From Phenylobacterium sp. (GTDB lineage: Bacteria > Pseudomonadota > Alphaproteobacteria > Caulobacterales > Caulobacteraceae): DNA of 64,000 bases. Below the pieces are notes generated by a model. That model made no database searches. It was not told the origin of the DNA and saw only the letters and a program-made list of their open reading frames with translations. The stretch is from the NCBI GenBank assembly GCA_018001015.1, contig JAGNIV010000017.1, positions 1-64,000 on the forward strand, read 5' to 3'. This document shows, piece by piece, positions 35,638 to 43,488 of this stretch (its first letter is position 1; the number at the start of each line of letters is the position of its first letter). A program made the position numbers and the translations under genes.

Positions 35638-36903
35638 ATGTCCAGCATCACCTTGTCCGGTCGAAGAAAGCTGTCTCCCGGCGAGATCGAGCTGATCGTC
35701 TCAGGCCATGAGAAGTTCATCGCCGGCCGGCCCGGCGGCAAGCGCGCGATCCTGAAATTCGTCGATCTGTCCGGCGCGGACCTGGCCGGCCGCAACCTGT
35801 CGGACGCCGATGTCTCGGCCTCGATCTTCGACGGCGCCAAGATGGCCGGCATCAATCTGGAACGTGCGATCCTGTTCGGCTGCGACCTGCGCAAGGCCGA
35901 TCTGCGTGGCGCGCGTCTGGTGCGAGCCGACCTGCGGGGCGCCTGCCTGCGCGGCGCCAATCTGTCCCAGGCCGATCTGACCCAGGCCGACTTCCGGGTC
36001 GGCCAGGTGGCCATCCCGCATCCTTCCAAGGGCCTGGCCTCTGTGGTCCACCAGACCCGCGAAGGCCAGCTCGACAACGCCATCCTCGCCGGCGCCACCC
36101 TGGACGGCTCCCAGCTCAACGACGCTTCGGCCTTCGCCTCAGACTTCGCCGACTGCTCCCTGAAGGGCGCCAAGATGTCGGGCGCCAATCTGAAGGACGC
36201 CAACCTGTCGGGCGCCATGCTGGACGGCGCCGACGTGGCCAACACCAATTTCGAGGGCGCGAACCTTTCCTTCGTGACCATGACCGGGGTCGACGTGGCC
36301 CGGGCCCGCACCTACGGCGCCAACATGTCCGGCGCCATGAGCGCCCCGAGCGACGCGGCTGTCGAGCGGGCCGAGGAGCTGTTCGCCCGTGCCAAGGCCA
36401 ACCACCTCTGGTGTCAGACCGGTGGCCGCGAGGGAAAGCCCGCGGTCTTCGACAAGGAAGACCTGCGGCCCCTGGCGGACCGCCTGCGGGGCCTGAGGCT
36501 CTCCGCCATGAGCGCCAAGGGCGCGATCATGGTGGGCCTCGATCTCACCGGAGCCCACCTCCAGGGCGCGCATTTGGACGGGGCCGACCTGCGCGGCGTA
36601 CGCCTCCGTGACGCCGACGCCCGCGGCGCCCGTCTGGCCGACGCCAAACTGACCAAGGCCGACCTGCGCGGTGCGATCTTCGCGCCCCTGCCGCTCAGCG
36701 CCACCCGCCAGACCGCCGCCAGCTTTGAACGCGCCCATGTGCGCTATGCCTCGGCCCAGGGGGCCGACATGGTCGGCGTGATCCTGGACGGCGCCGACCT
36801 GCGCGGTTGCGACTTCACCGGCGCCCGGCTGGGCGGGGCCAGCGTCCGCGACGTGCAACTTCACGCCACCCTCGGCTTCGAGCTGGCCCGCGCCGCGGCC
36901 TGA
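35638..36903 (+). CDS. Pentapeptide repeat protein (second of tandem pair)
   Basis: This 421-residue paralogue of the preceding gene has a matching N-terminal region ('LSPGEIELIVSGHEKFIAGRPGG'), two repeat blocks (about 40-235 and 290-410) and the same non-repeat insert 'NHLWCQTGGREGKPAVFDKEDL' near 257-278. The insert shares the pattern WCxTGGxEGxPxVFDxxDLR with its neighbour, which implies a conserved functional site between the two beta-helical segments. A 78-nt gap with a promoter-like motif separates the genes. Confidence 0.85.
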   Translation: MSSITLSGRRKLSPGEIELIVSGHEKFIAGRPGGKRAILKFVDLSGADLAGRNLSDADVSASIFDGAKMAGINLERAILFGCDLRKADLRGARLVRADLRGACLRGANLSQADLTQADFRVGQVAIPHPSKGLASVVHQTREGQLDNAILAGATLDGSQLNDASAFASDFADCSLKGAKMSGANLKDANLSGAMLDGADVANTNFEGANLSFVTMTGVDVARARTYGANMSGAMSAPSDAAVERAEELFARAKANHLWCQTGGREGKPAVFDKEDLRPLADRLRGLRLSAMSAKGAIMVGLDLTGAHLQGAHLDGADLRGVRLRDADARGARLADAKLTKADLRGAIFAPLPLSATRQTAASFERAHVRYASAQGADMVGVILDGADLRGCDFTGARLGGASVRDVQLHATLGFELARAAA

Positions 36904-36961
36904 CTTCGCTGACGCCGCGTCAGAGGCGTAGCCTGACCTCTCAGCTTGAGAGGAGGCTCCC

Positions 36962-37729
36962 GTGCAGACTGTCAGTGTGGAAACCCGCGGCCGGATCGTC
37001 ATCGTCACCATCGAGCGGCCCGAAAGCCGCAACGCCGTCGATGCGCCGACCGCCCAGCAGCTCTACGACGCCTTCAAGGCCTTCGACGCCGATCCCGACC
37101 GGGATGTCGCCATCCTGCAGGGACGGGGCGGGACCTTCTGCGCGGGCGCCGATCTCAAGGGGGTCAGCGAGGGACGGGGCAATCCGGTGCATCGCGACGG
37201 CGATCTCGGCCCCATGGGCTGCACGCGGCTGGAGCTCTCCAAGCCGGTGATCGCCGCCGTCGAGGGCCATGCGGTGGCCGGCGGCATCGAGGTGGCGGCG
37301 TGGTGTGATCTGAGAGTGGCGGCGGAGGGGGCGATCTTCGGGGTGTTCTGTCGGCGGTTCGGGGTGCCGCTGATCGACCTTGGCACGGTGCGCCTGCCAC
37401 GCCTCATCGGCCATTCACGCGCCATGGACCTGATCCTCACCGGACGGCCGGTGTCGGCGGAGGAGGCCTTCGCCATCGGCCTGGCCAACCGGCTGGTTCC
37501 CAAGGGCCAGGCGCTGCAGAGCGCGATCGAACTGGCCCAGCAACTCTCAGCCTTCCCCCAGGCCTGCCTGCGCAGCGACCGCGCCTCGGCGATCGCCCAG
37601 TGGTCGATGGACTGGGAGTCCGCCACGGCGAACGAGGCCGACCTGGGACGGGAGACCCTGCGGTCCGGCTCGGCGGCGCAAGGCGCGGCCCGGTTCGCGG
37701 CCGGCGAGGGCCGCCACGGGAAATTCTAG
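36962..37729 (+). CDS. Enoyl-CoA hydratase/isomerase (crotonase) family protein
   Basis: This 255-residue crotonase-fold enzyme acts on acyl-CoA thioesters. Oxyanion-hole segments are 'GTFCAGADLKGVSEG' (near 59-73) and 'GHAVAGGIEVAAWCDLRVA' (near 100-118). The second catalytic Glu region (REFGVPLIDLGT-like: 'RRFGVPLIDLGTVRLP') lies near 137-152. The start is GTG at 36962 with GAGAGGAGG upstream. The exact reaction is unknown, and no beta-oxidation genes adjoin. It ends convergent with the EF-hand lipoprotein gene; both stops share one CTAG. Confidence 0.9.
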   Translation: MQTVSVETRGRIVIVTIERPESRNAVDAPTAQQLYDAFKAFDADPDRDVAILQGRGGTFCAGADLKGVSEGRGNPVHRDGDLGPMGCTRLELSKPVIAAVEGHAVAGGIEVAAWCDLRVAAEGAIFGVFCRRFGVPLIDLGTVRLPRLIGHSRAMDLILTGRPVSAEEAFAIGLANRLVPKGQALQSAIELAQQLSAFPQACLRSDRASAIAQWSMDWESATANEADLGRETLRSGSAAQGAARFAAGEGRHGKF

Positions 37730-38166
37730 TTCTCGGACGGCCGGCGGCCGGCGCGCATTTCCACGCCGGTCACGACACCGTTCTTGTCGGCGTCCAGGCG
37801 GGTGAAGCGGTCGCGAGCATGGCGTTCCACATCGGCCAGGGTGATCTCGCCGTCGATGTCGGTGTCGGCGCGCATCAACCGGCCGCCGGCGCCCCAGCGG
37901 GGGCCGGAGAGGTTGCGGTCAACGCGGGCCTGTTCGAGTTCCTCGGTGGTCACCTTGCCGTCCTGGTTCAGGTCGGCGGCGGCGAACCGCTCGCGGACGC
38001 GAGTCAGCATCTCTTCCTGAGTCTGAGATCTGGTCATGCGAGCAGGGGTGGCGGGGGCCATCGCCGAGGTCTTCGGATCGATCGCCGCGACGGTCTTCTC
38101 GGGCGCTCTGGGCGCGCAGGCGGCCAGCAGGGCGGCGGCGAGGGCGGCGAAAGCCAGGGTTTTCAT
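37726..38166 (-). CDS. EF-hand lipoprotein
   Basis: This 146-residue protein begins with a lipoprotein signal peptide (MKTLAFAALAAALLAAC, lipobox LAAC with Cys17), so it is anchored in the envelope. Three EF-hand loops are visible: DLNQDGKVTTEE, DTDIDGEITLAD (weaker position 12) and DADKNGVVTGVE. It probably binds calcium in the periplasm. The approximately 280 nt upstream, to the hsp20 end, hold its promoter region and the hsp20 terminator; I see nothing else there. Confidence 0.88.
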   Translation of the reverse strand: MKTLAFAALAAALLAACAPRAPEKTVAAIDPKTSAMAPATPARMTRSQTQEEMLTRVRERFAAADLNQDGKVTTEELEQARVDRNLSGPRWGAGGRLMRADTDIDGEITLADVERHARDRFTRLDADKNGVVTGVEMRAGRRPSEN

Positions 38167-38396
38167 GAAGTCCTTCTAGGGGGTTGGTGCGCCCGGGAAC
38201 ACGAGGGCCCTGCAAGAACGGTCTTCATGGCGCACTCCTTGACCGATCTTGTGATTTGAATATGGCGTCATCGATCTGAGCCCTGCCTGAACGCTGTAGA
38301 TCACCTTCCGTTCAGGACATTTCTTCGGCGAAATCGTTGGACTGCAATTCGAATACAACGACGGTCGCTCGCCCTGGTTCTGCAACAATGGCCATG

Positions 38397-38427
38397 GAAA
38401 AGGGCGACGCGTCGCCGCGCCGCCCTT
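38397..38427 (-). terminator. Intrinsic terminator of the hsp20 gene
   Basis: On the minus strand a 9-bp stem (AAGGGCGGC with GTCGCCCTT) and a loop of about 10 nt are followed by TTCC, 24 nt after the hsp20 stop. Confidence 0.6.
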
Positions 38428-38450
38428 CCGGTGAGCCCGCCTAAGGGGGC

Positions 38451-38906
38451 TTAGGCGGCCTTCTCACCTTCGATCAGCGGGGCGGCCTCGCCCGTGGCGA
38501 TGTCGATCCGGCGAGGCTTGAGGGCCTCGGGGAGTTCGCGCTTCAGGGAGATGGACAGCAGGCCATCGGCGAGCCTGGCGTCGGTCACCACCACATAGTC
38601 GGCCAGTTGGAAGCGGCGCTCGAAGTCACGCTCGGCGAGGCCGCGGTGCAGGAAGCGGCGCTGGTCGTCGTTGGCGGCCTTGCGGCCTTGAACGGTGAGG
38701 AGATTTTCCTTCACCTCGATATTGAGCTCGTCGGGACGGAAGCCGGCCACGGCGATCTCGATGCGGTACGCGTTCTCGTCGGTGCGTTCGATGTTGTAGG
38801 GCGGATAGCCGGTGGCGGCCTCCGCGGTGGCGGTTTCGAGCAGGGCCGCGAGACGATCGAAGCCGACGACGGAGCGATAGAGGGGGGAAAAGTCGACAGT
38901 ACGCAT
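38451..38906 (-). CDS. Small heat-shock protein, Hsp20/alpha-crystallin family
   Basis: This 151-residue IbpA-like holdase begins 'MRTVDFSPLYRSVVGFDRL', the class A alphaproteobacterial/IbpA N-terminus. The alpha-crystallin domain (about 35-130) contains 'YRIEIAVAGFRPDELNIEVKENLLTV' and the 'LADGLLSISLKRELPE' strand motif (AxxxxGxLxI/V type). The ATG at 38906 is favoured because AAGGA lies 10 nt upstream; the GTG at 38915 is too close to that site. A ROSE-like hairpin covers the ribosome-binding site, indicating translation controlled by temperature. Confidence 0.93.
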   Translation of the reverse strand: MRTVDFSPLYRSVVGFDRLAALLETATAEAATGYPPYNIERTDENAYRIEIAVAGFRPDELNIEVKENLLTVQGRKAANDDQRRFLHRGLAERDFERRFQLADYVVVTDARLADGLLSISLKRELPEALKPRRIDIATGEAAPLIEGEKAA

Positions 38907-38917
38907 GTGGGTCACAT

Positions 38918-38937
38918 CCTTCTTGGCTTAAGCAAGG
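38918..38937 (-). promoter_or_regulatory. ROSE-like RNA thermometer hairpin over the hsp20 ribosome-binding site
   Basis: The mRNA sequence CCUUGCUUAAGCCAAGAAGG folds as CCUU-CUU paired with AAG-AAGG, leaving a single bulged G in the UUGCU motif and a 5-nt loop. This is the diagnostic 3' hairpin of ROSE elements. The Shine-Dalgarno AAGGA is inside the stem, 10 nt before the ATG. The longer 5' leader typical of ROSE (about 60-110 nt) is available upstream. Confidence 0.65.
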
Positions 38938-39021
38938 TTGCAGGTCAGGGATGCAGGTTCAGCACGCACCGAAGTCTCGCGCCGCCTGGAAGGCCCGGAA
39001 ATCCAGCGCCTTCGAGTGATT

Positions 39022-39049
39022 AGGTAGGAACCGCTTTTCGCGCTTCAAG
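39022..39049 (-). promoter_or_regulatory. Candidate heat-shock (sigma-32) promoter of hsp20
   Basis: On the minus strand CTTGAAG is followed after about 14 nt by CCTACCT, resembling the alphaproteobacterial RpoH pattern CTTG(A)...CYTATNT. It lies about 115-143 nt upstream of the hsp20 start, leaving a leader long enough for a ROSE element. The match is by eye. Confidence 0.4.
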
Positions 39050-39146
39050 GGGCTTGTTCTGACGCAAACGTCATGGCGCGGGGCCTTGCCAGGAAAGGCT
39101 TGGACATTAGGGTCGCCCGGTCTCCAAACACCTTGAGGTTCGCTCG

Positions 39147-39986
39147 ATGTCCGCCCGCTCGCTCGCCCTGCTCTCCGCCCTCGCGCTCATCAGCCTCGCG
39201 CCAGCCGCACAGGCCGCGGAGGACAAGGCTCTGAAGGCCGCCATCGCAGGCGCGGCCCGGACCGAGCCCAACACGGCCCGTGACGCCGCGCGCCATCCTT
39301 ACGAGACCCTGGTCTTCTGGGGCGTGAAGCCCAAGCAGACCATCATCGAAATCTCGCCTGGCGGCGGCTACTGGACCGAAATCCTGGCGCCCTACGCCAA
39401 GGCCACCGGCGGAGCCTACATCGCCAGCGCCGCCGACCTGGACAATCCCAAGCTCTCCGATGGCGCCCGCAAGGGCCGCGCGGCCTTCGAGGCCAGGTAC
39501 GCCGACGAGGCCAAGTTCGGGAAGGTCGGCCTCGTCAATTTCGGCATGGAGTCCAAGCCCCTGGGGTCGGCATCGGCCGACATGGTCATCACCGCGCGCA
39601 ACATCCACAACTGGCTCTGGCAGCCGCCGATGCTCGACAAGGCGATGGCCGATTTCTATGCCGTGCTGAAGCCGGGCGGCGTGCTGGCCGTGGAGGAACA
39701 CCGCGCCGATCCCCGGCCTCAGAACGCCGACGCCCGCGACGGCTATGTCGCCACCGCCAACGTGGTGGCCGCGGCGGAGAAGGCCGGCTTCAAGCTGGCC
39801 GCCTCCTCGGAGGTCAACGCCAACCCGAAGGACACCAAGGACCACCCCTTCGGCGTCTGGACCCTGCCGCCGTCGCGCACCAGCAGTCAGGGTGACAAGG
39901 CGCCCGATCCCGCCTTCGACCGGGCGAAGTATGACGCCATCGGCGAGAGCGACCGCATGACCCTGCGCTTCGTCAAGCCCGGCTGA
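39147..39986 (+). CDS. Exported SAM-methyltransferase-like protein (first of tandem pair)
   Basis: This 279-residue protein has a Sec signal peptide (MSARSLALLSALALISLAPAAQA, cleavage AQA-AE) and a class I methyltransferase-like fold. The motif I-like 'IIEISPGGGYWTEILAPY' is near 66-83, the 'DMVITARNIHNWLW' segment near 145, and 'LKPGGVLAVEEHR' near 172. It matches the predicted exported methyltransferase group (COG4798-like). The periplasm normally lacks SAM, so catalysis is doubtful. The next gene is a paralogue. Confidence 0.82.
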   Translation: MSARSLALLSALALISLAPAAQAAEDKALKAAIAGAARTEPNTARDAARHPYETLVFWGVKPKQTIIEISPGGGYWTEILAPYAKATGGAYIASAADLDNPKLSDGARKGRAAFEARYADEAKFGKVGLVNFGMESKPLGSASADMVITARNIHNWLWQPPMLDKAMADFYAVLKPGGVLAVEEHRADPRPQNADARDGYVATANVVAAAEKAGFKLAASSEVNANPKDTKDHPFGVWTLPPSRTSSQGDKAPDPAFDRAKYDAIGESDRMTLRFVKPG

Positions 39987-40059
39987 GCCGCGGAGTTTTG
40001 ACCGCCCCTCCAACGCAGTCTACTGCCGTGGGGCGTTTCGATAGGGGTGCGGTTTCGTA

Positions 40060-40932
40060 ATGCTCTCAGCGGGTTCTCTGTCGCGGCGCGCGATGATCGG
40101 TTCGACCCTGGCGCTCGCCGCCTGCGGGAAGACGCCCGACAAGCCGCCCGCCGCCAAGGCCGGCCCCATGACACTGGGCCAGGTGGTGGCCGGCGCCTGG
40201 CGCGATCCTGCTGACAAGGCCCGTGACCCCTGGCGCCACCCCGCCGAAACCCTGGAGTTCTTCCGCCTGGCGCCGGGCCAGACGGTGGTGGAGTTCTGGC
40301 CGGGGGCGGGGTGGTACACCGACATCCTGGCGCCCTATCTGGCGGCCACCGACGGCAAGCTGTTCGCCGCCGACCTGCAGACCAACGATCCTGGCGAACC
40401 GGCCGCCGCCGAGATCGTCGCCGCCTATCGCCGCAAGCTGCGCGCCAAGCCCAAGCTCTATGGCGACGTGGAGATCACTTCCTTTGGCCCCACCAGCGGC
40501 GCGGTGGCGCCGGCCAATTCCGCCAATCTCGTCCTCTTCCTGCGCAACCTGCACAACTGGATGGCCGCCGGGATCGCGGAAAAGGCCTTCCACGACGCCT
40601 TCGTGGCCCTGAAGCCCGGCGGCGTGCTGGGGGTGGAGGAGCATCGCGCCTCGCCCGGCGCCGTGCAGGACGTGCTGGCCGCGGATGGTTACGTTCAGCA
40701 GGCCTATGTCATTCAGTTGGCGCAGGAGGCGGGGTTCATCCTCGACAAGACCTCGGAGATCAACGCCAACCCCAGGGACACCAAGGATCATCCCTTCGGG
40801 GTCTGGACCTTGCCGCCGGTGCGCCGCTCCTCGCCGCGCGGCCAGCCCGACGACCCGACCTTCAACCACGCCAAGTACGACGCCATCGGCGAGAGTGACC
40901 GGATGACCGTGCGCTTCGTCAAGCCGACCTGA
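40060..40932 (+). CDS. Exported methyltransferase-like lipoprotein (second of tandem pair)
   Basis: This is a 290-residue paralogue of the preceding gene. It keeps 'VVEFWPGAGWYTDILAPYLAATDG', 'LFLRNLHNWM', 'LKPGGVLGVEEHR' and an almost identical C-terminus ('DTKDHPFGVWTLPP', 'AKYDAIGESDRMT'). The N-terminus has a twin-arginine-like SLSRRAMIG followed by a hydrophobic stretch and lipobox LAAC (Cys near 22), so it is probably a Tat- or Sec-exported lipoprotein. Both proteins share 'DPARHP/DPWRHPAETLEFF'-type N-terminal blocks. Function is unknown. Confidence 0.8.
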   Translation: MLSAGSLSRRAMIGSTLALAACGKTPDKPPAAKAGPMTLGQVVAGAWRDPADKARDPWRHPAETLEFFRLAPGQTVVEFWPGAGWYTDILAPYLAATDGKLFAADLQTNDPGEPAAAEIVAAYRRKLRAKPKLYGDVEITSFGPTSGAVAPANSANLVLFLRNLHNWMAAGIAEKAFHDAFVALKPGGVLGVEEHRASPGAVQDVLAADGYVQQAYVIQLAQEAGFILDKTSEINANPRDTKDHPFGVWTLPPVRRSSPRGQPDDPTFNHAKYDAIGESDRMTVRFVKPT

Positions 40933-40937
40933 CGCCG

Positions 40938-41858
40938 GTGGCCACCCCCGACATTTCCGAGATCGCCGCCGGCTTCGCCGCCGCCGGCTGCGACGGCGCC
41001 CTGCATATCCTCGACCTCGCCACCGGCGCGGAGGTGGGGTTCGAGGCCGACCACCCCGTCGTCCCGGCCTCGGTCTTCAAGGTTCTCGTGGCCCTGGAAT
41101 TCTACGCCCGCGCGGCGGAGGGCGAGATTGATCCGGCCAAGCAGGTGGACCTGCGCCCGGCCGTCGTCACCCCCGGCCCGGTGGGAATTTCCAACTTCCA
41201 GGATCCGTTGCGCCTGTCCCTGCGCGACCTCACCCGGATGATGCTGACGCTGAGCGATAACGCCGCCACGGATCTGCTGATCGGTCGCCTGGGCCTCGAC
41301 GCCATCAATGCGCGGGCCGTGAGCTGCGGCTGCCGCGAGACGCGGATCGTCAGCGACCTGAAGACGATGCTGGACGCCATGGCCGTGGAGTTGGAGTTCC
41401 GGAACTATGCGGAACTGCTGGCGGCTCAGTCGGGCAAGCTGGGGCCGGCGGCGCAGGCGGGCAGCTTGGACCCGGCCCGTATCGCCGCGGTCGCCGCCCT
41501 CGACCCGGCGCGAGGCTCGCGGACCACGGCGCGGGACATGACCACCTTGATGGCGGCGGTCTGGAACGACACCGCCGCCTTGCCGCCGGCCTGCGCCATG
41601 CTGCGCGACGTGATGGGGCAACAGGTGACCCGGCGGCTGGAGGCGGCCGTGCCCGACGGCGGGGCGCTCGCCGCCAAGAGTGGCGCCCTGTTCGGCCGCG
41701 TCCGCAATGAGGTGGGGGTGATCACCTGGCCTGACGGCTCACGCTACGCCGTCGCGATCTTCACCCGGGCCCATGCGCCGTTCGCCGGCGCCGCCGGCAT
41801 CAACGCCCAGATGGCGCGCGCCGTGAAGTTGGGGATCGAGGCCCTCTGGGCGAGCTGA
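40938..41858 (+). CDS. Class A beta-lactamase-like serine hydrolase
   Basis: This 306-residue protein has the penicillin-recognising fold: SVFK (Ser45, Lys48) is SxxK, SDN follows near 107-109 within 'LTLSDNAATDLLIGRLG', and KSG lies near 249 in 'LAAKSGALFGRVRNE'. It starts with GTG, 5 nt after the upstream methyltransferase-like gene. No signal peptide is visible, which is unusual for a beta-lactamase, and a clear Glu166-type omega-loop motif is not evident. A cytosolic esterase or peptidase role is possible. Confidence 0.8.
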   Translation: MATPDISEIAAGFAAAGCDGALHILDLATGAEVGFEADHPVVPASVFKVLVALEFYARAAEGEIDPAKQVDLRPAVVTPGPVGISNFQDPLRLSLRDLTRMMLTLSDNAATDLLIGRLGLDAINARAVSCGCRETRIVSDLKTMLDAMAVELEFRNYAELLAAQSGKLGPAAQAGSLDPARIAAVAALDPARGSRTTARDMTTLMAAVWNDTAALPPACAMLRDVMGQQVTRRLEAAVPDGGALAAKSGALFGRVRNEVGVITWPDGSRYAVAIFTRAHAPFAGAAGINAQMARAVKLGIEALWAS

Positions 41859-41860
41859 GA

Positions 41861-42472
41861 TCAGAGCTGGGTCTTGTAGCCAGCCAGGATGACGTCTTCG
41901 CTCACCGGCGCCTTGCCCATGTTCAGCTGGTCGAAGATGACCTCCGCCAGGGTCGGCAGGGCCGAGCGTTCGACCTGGGCCTCGGCGTCCCACAGCCGGG
42001 CGCGCATGATCGCCTTGGGGCAATGGAAGAAGGCCTCGTCCACGGCGACGGCCAGCACCAGGCGCGGCGCCTTCCCGAACTCCACGAACTGGTCCAGCAG
42101 CTCCGGATCGGCGCTGGCGCTGGCCCGGCCGTTCACCCGGTAGACGTCGTCGAACCCCGGGATCATGAACATCAAGCCGATGCGGCCTGGGCCCGCCAGC
42201 AGGTTGCGGATGGTGTCGAGCCGGTTGTTGCCCGGGCGGTCGGGCAGGAAGAGCGTCAGCCCATCCTCGCTGACGTGGACAAAGCCCGGTTCCCCGCCGC
42301 GGGGCGAGACGTCCATCGATCCGTCCGGCCCCGCCGAGGACACCACGCAGAAGGGTGAGAGCGCGATGAAGCTCTTGCCGTGCTTGTCGACAACGGCCAA
42401 CGCCTTGTCGATCACCAGCTTTCCGGGCTGGCGGTAGATCTGATCCAGGTCGGCGAGCTCGAAGGGTTTCAT
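41861..42472 (-). CDS. PPOX-class FMN-dependent flavoprotein (MSMEG_1061-like)
   Basis: This 203-residue pyridoxamine 5'-phosphate oxidase-like split-barrel protein carries 'FIALSPFCVVSSAGPDGSMDVSPRGGEPGFVHV' (about 47-79) and 'IPGFDDVYRVNGRASASADPELL' (about 108-130), which define this subgroup. Its C-terminal 'HCPKAIMRARLWD' is also typical. It likely binds FMN or F420-like flavin; the substrate is unknown. The start MKPFELADLD at 42472 fits the family; a 26-residue extension does not. It ends 2 nt from the convergent serine-hydrolase gene. Confidence 0.85.
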   Translation of the reverse strand: MKPFELADLDQIYRQPGKLVIDKALAVVDKHGKSFIALSPFCVVSSAGPDGSMDVSPRGGEPGFVHVSEDGLTLFLPDRPGNNRLDTIRNLLAGPGRIGLMFMIPGFDDVYRVNGRASASADPELLDQFVEFGKAPRLVLAVAVDEAFFHCPKAIMRARLWDAEAQVERSALPTLAEVIFDQLNMGKAPVSEDVILAGYKTQL

Positions 42473-42615
42473 GGCGTCCTCGTTTTGCGAAGCATTCTCA
42501 ACTATGCGCGCGGAGCCCACGATGTGCAAGATGAACGGGACCCGAAACACCGGGTCAGGAATGAGCCACCTTGATGCGTTATTCTGTCAGCATCATTCGG
42601 GTTGAGAGCTGGAAC

Positions 42616-43059
42616 ATGTTGCGCATCGTCACTGCTGGACTGATCACCCTGGCCGCCGCGGCGTCGGCGCCAGCCTTCGCCCAGGAGTCCACCATCCAGC
42701 CGGGCTACTGGGAGGTAACCAACAAGGTCCAGGCGGTGATCAGCCAGACCAAGAAGGAGCGGCGCTGCATCACCCCTTCGGAGGTGGCCAAGTTCACCAT
42801 GGGTCCCAGCAACCGCCACTACAGCTGCACCTATCCGACCCGGGTCTTCCAGAATGGCAAGATCACGCTGAAGGGAACCTGCGCCAGCAAGAAGGGCCGC
42901 CAGGTCGCCATCGAGGCGACGGGCTCCTATTCGCCCAGCACCTTCAAGATGGTGGCCGAGGTGGACACCACCTATGCCGGCCTGCCCTTGGGCGGGCGCT
43001 TCACCACCGATGCGCGCCGCTTGGGCGACGTCTGTCCCGCACCGGTCAAGGCGGACTGA
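42616..43059 (+). CDS. DUF3617 family periplasmic protein
   Basis: This 147-residue protein has a signal peptide (MLRIVTAGLITLAAAASAPAFA, cleavage AFA-QE) and the DUF3617 pattern: 'IQPGYWEVTNKVQ', a Cys pair ('RRCITPSEV' and 'YSCTYP'), then 'GTCASKKGRQVAIEATGSYSP'. The family is periplasmic and uncharacterised. The start at 42616 is set by the signal peptide; the upstream 15 in-frame codons are unlikely. Confidence 0.85.
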   Translation: MLRIVTAGLITLAAAASAPAFAQESTIQPGYWEVTNKVQAVISQTKKERRCITPSEVAKFTMGPSNRHYSCTYPTRVFQNGKITLKGTCASKKGRQVAIEATGSYSPSTFKMVAEVDTTYAGLPLGGRFTTDARRLGDVCPAPVKAD

Positions 43060-43167
43060 TCAGCGACGGTGTAAACCCCGCGCCAACCCTGTGAAAAGCG
43101 GCGCCGTTTACATCATTCGCCCGAGAGGCGAAGGTGCCCCTCTCATCCACTGGGAAGGGCCGAATCC

Positions 43168-43488
43168 TTGGCGAGCTTGCAGGAACTGACGGAACGGGTC
43201 CGGACCGGAGTGGGCGACGACTCCGGCCTCGGCAAGTCCGTGAAGTTCGACCTCAAGGGCGAAGGCTTCATCCACATCGACGGCGGGGTGGTCAGCAACG
43301 ATGACAAGCCCGCCGACCTGACCATCACCATCAGCCAGAACGACATGAAGGCCATGGGCAAGCGCGAGCTGGACCCCATGACGGCTGTGATGCGGGGGAA
43401 GATGCGGCTCTCCGACATGGGCCTGGCCATGTCGCTGCAACCCCAGGTCCAACAACTCTTCTCCAAGATGGTGGCCGAGCATGGCTGA
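43168..43488 (+). CDS. SCP2 sterol/lipid-binding domain protein
   Basis: This 106-residue single-domain SCP2 protein is expected to bind fatty acyl or other lipids in a hydrophobic tunnel. Family blocks 'VKFDLKGEGFIHIDGGVVSNDDKPADLTITIS' and 'MTAVMRGKMRLSDMGLAMSLQPQ' are clear. It starts with TTG, with GGGAAGG upstream. It overlaps the next gene by 8 nt, so SCP2 and the hydrolase are translationally coupled and may hand over a lipid substrate. Confidence 0.88.
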   Translation: MASLQELTERVRTGVGDDSGLGKSVKFDLKGEGFIHIDGGVVSNDDKPADLTITISQNDMKAMGKRELDPMTAVMRGKMRLSDMGLAMSLQPQVQQLFSKMVAEHG

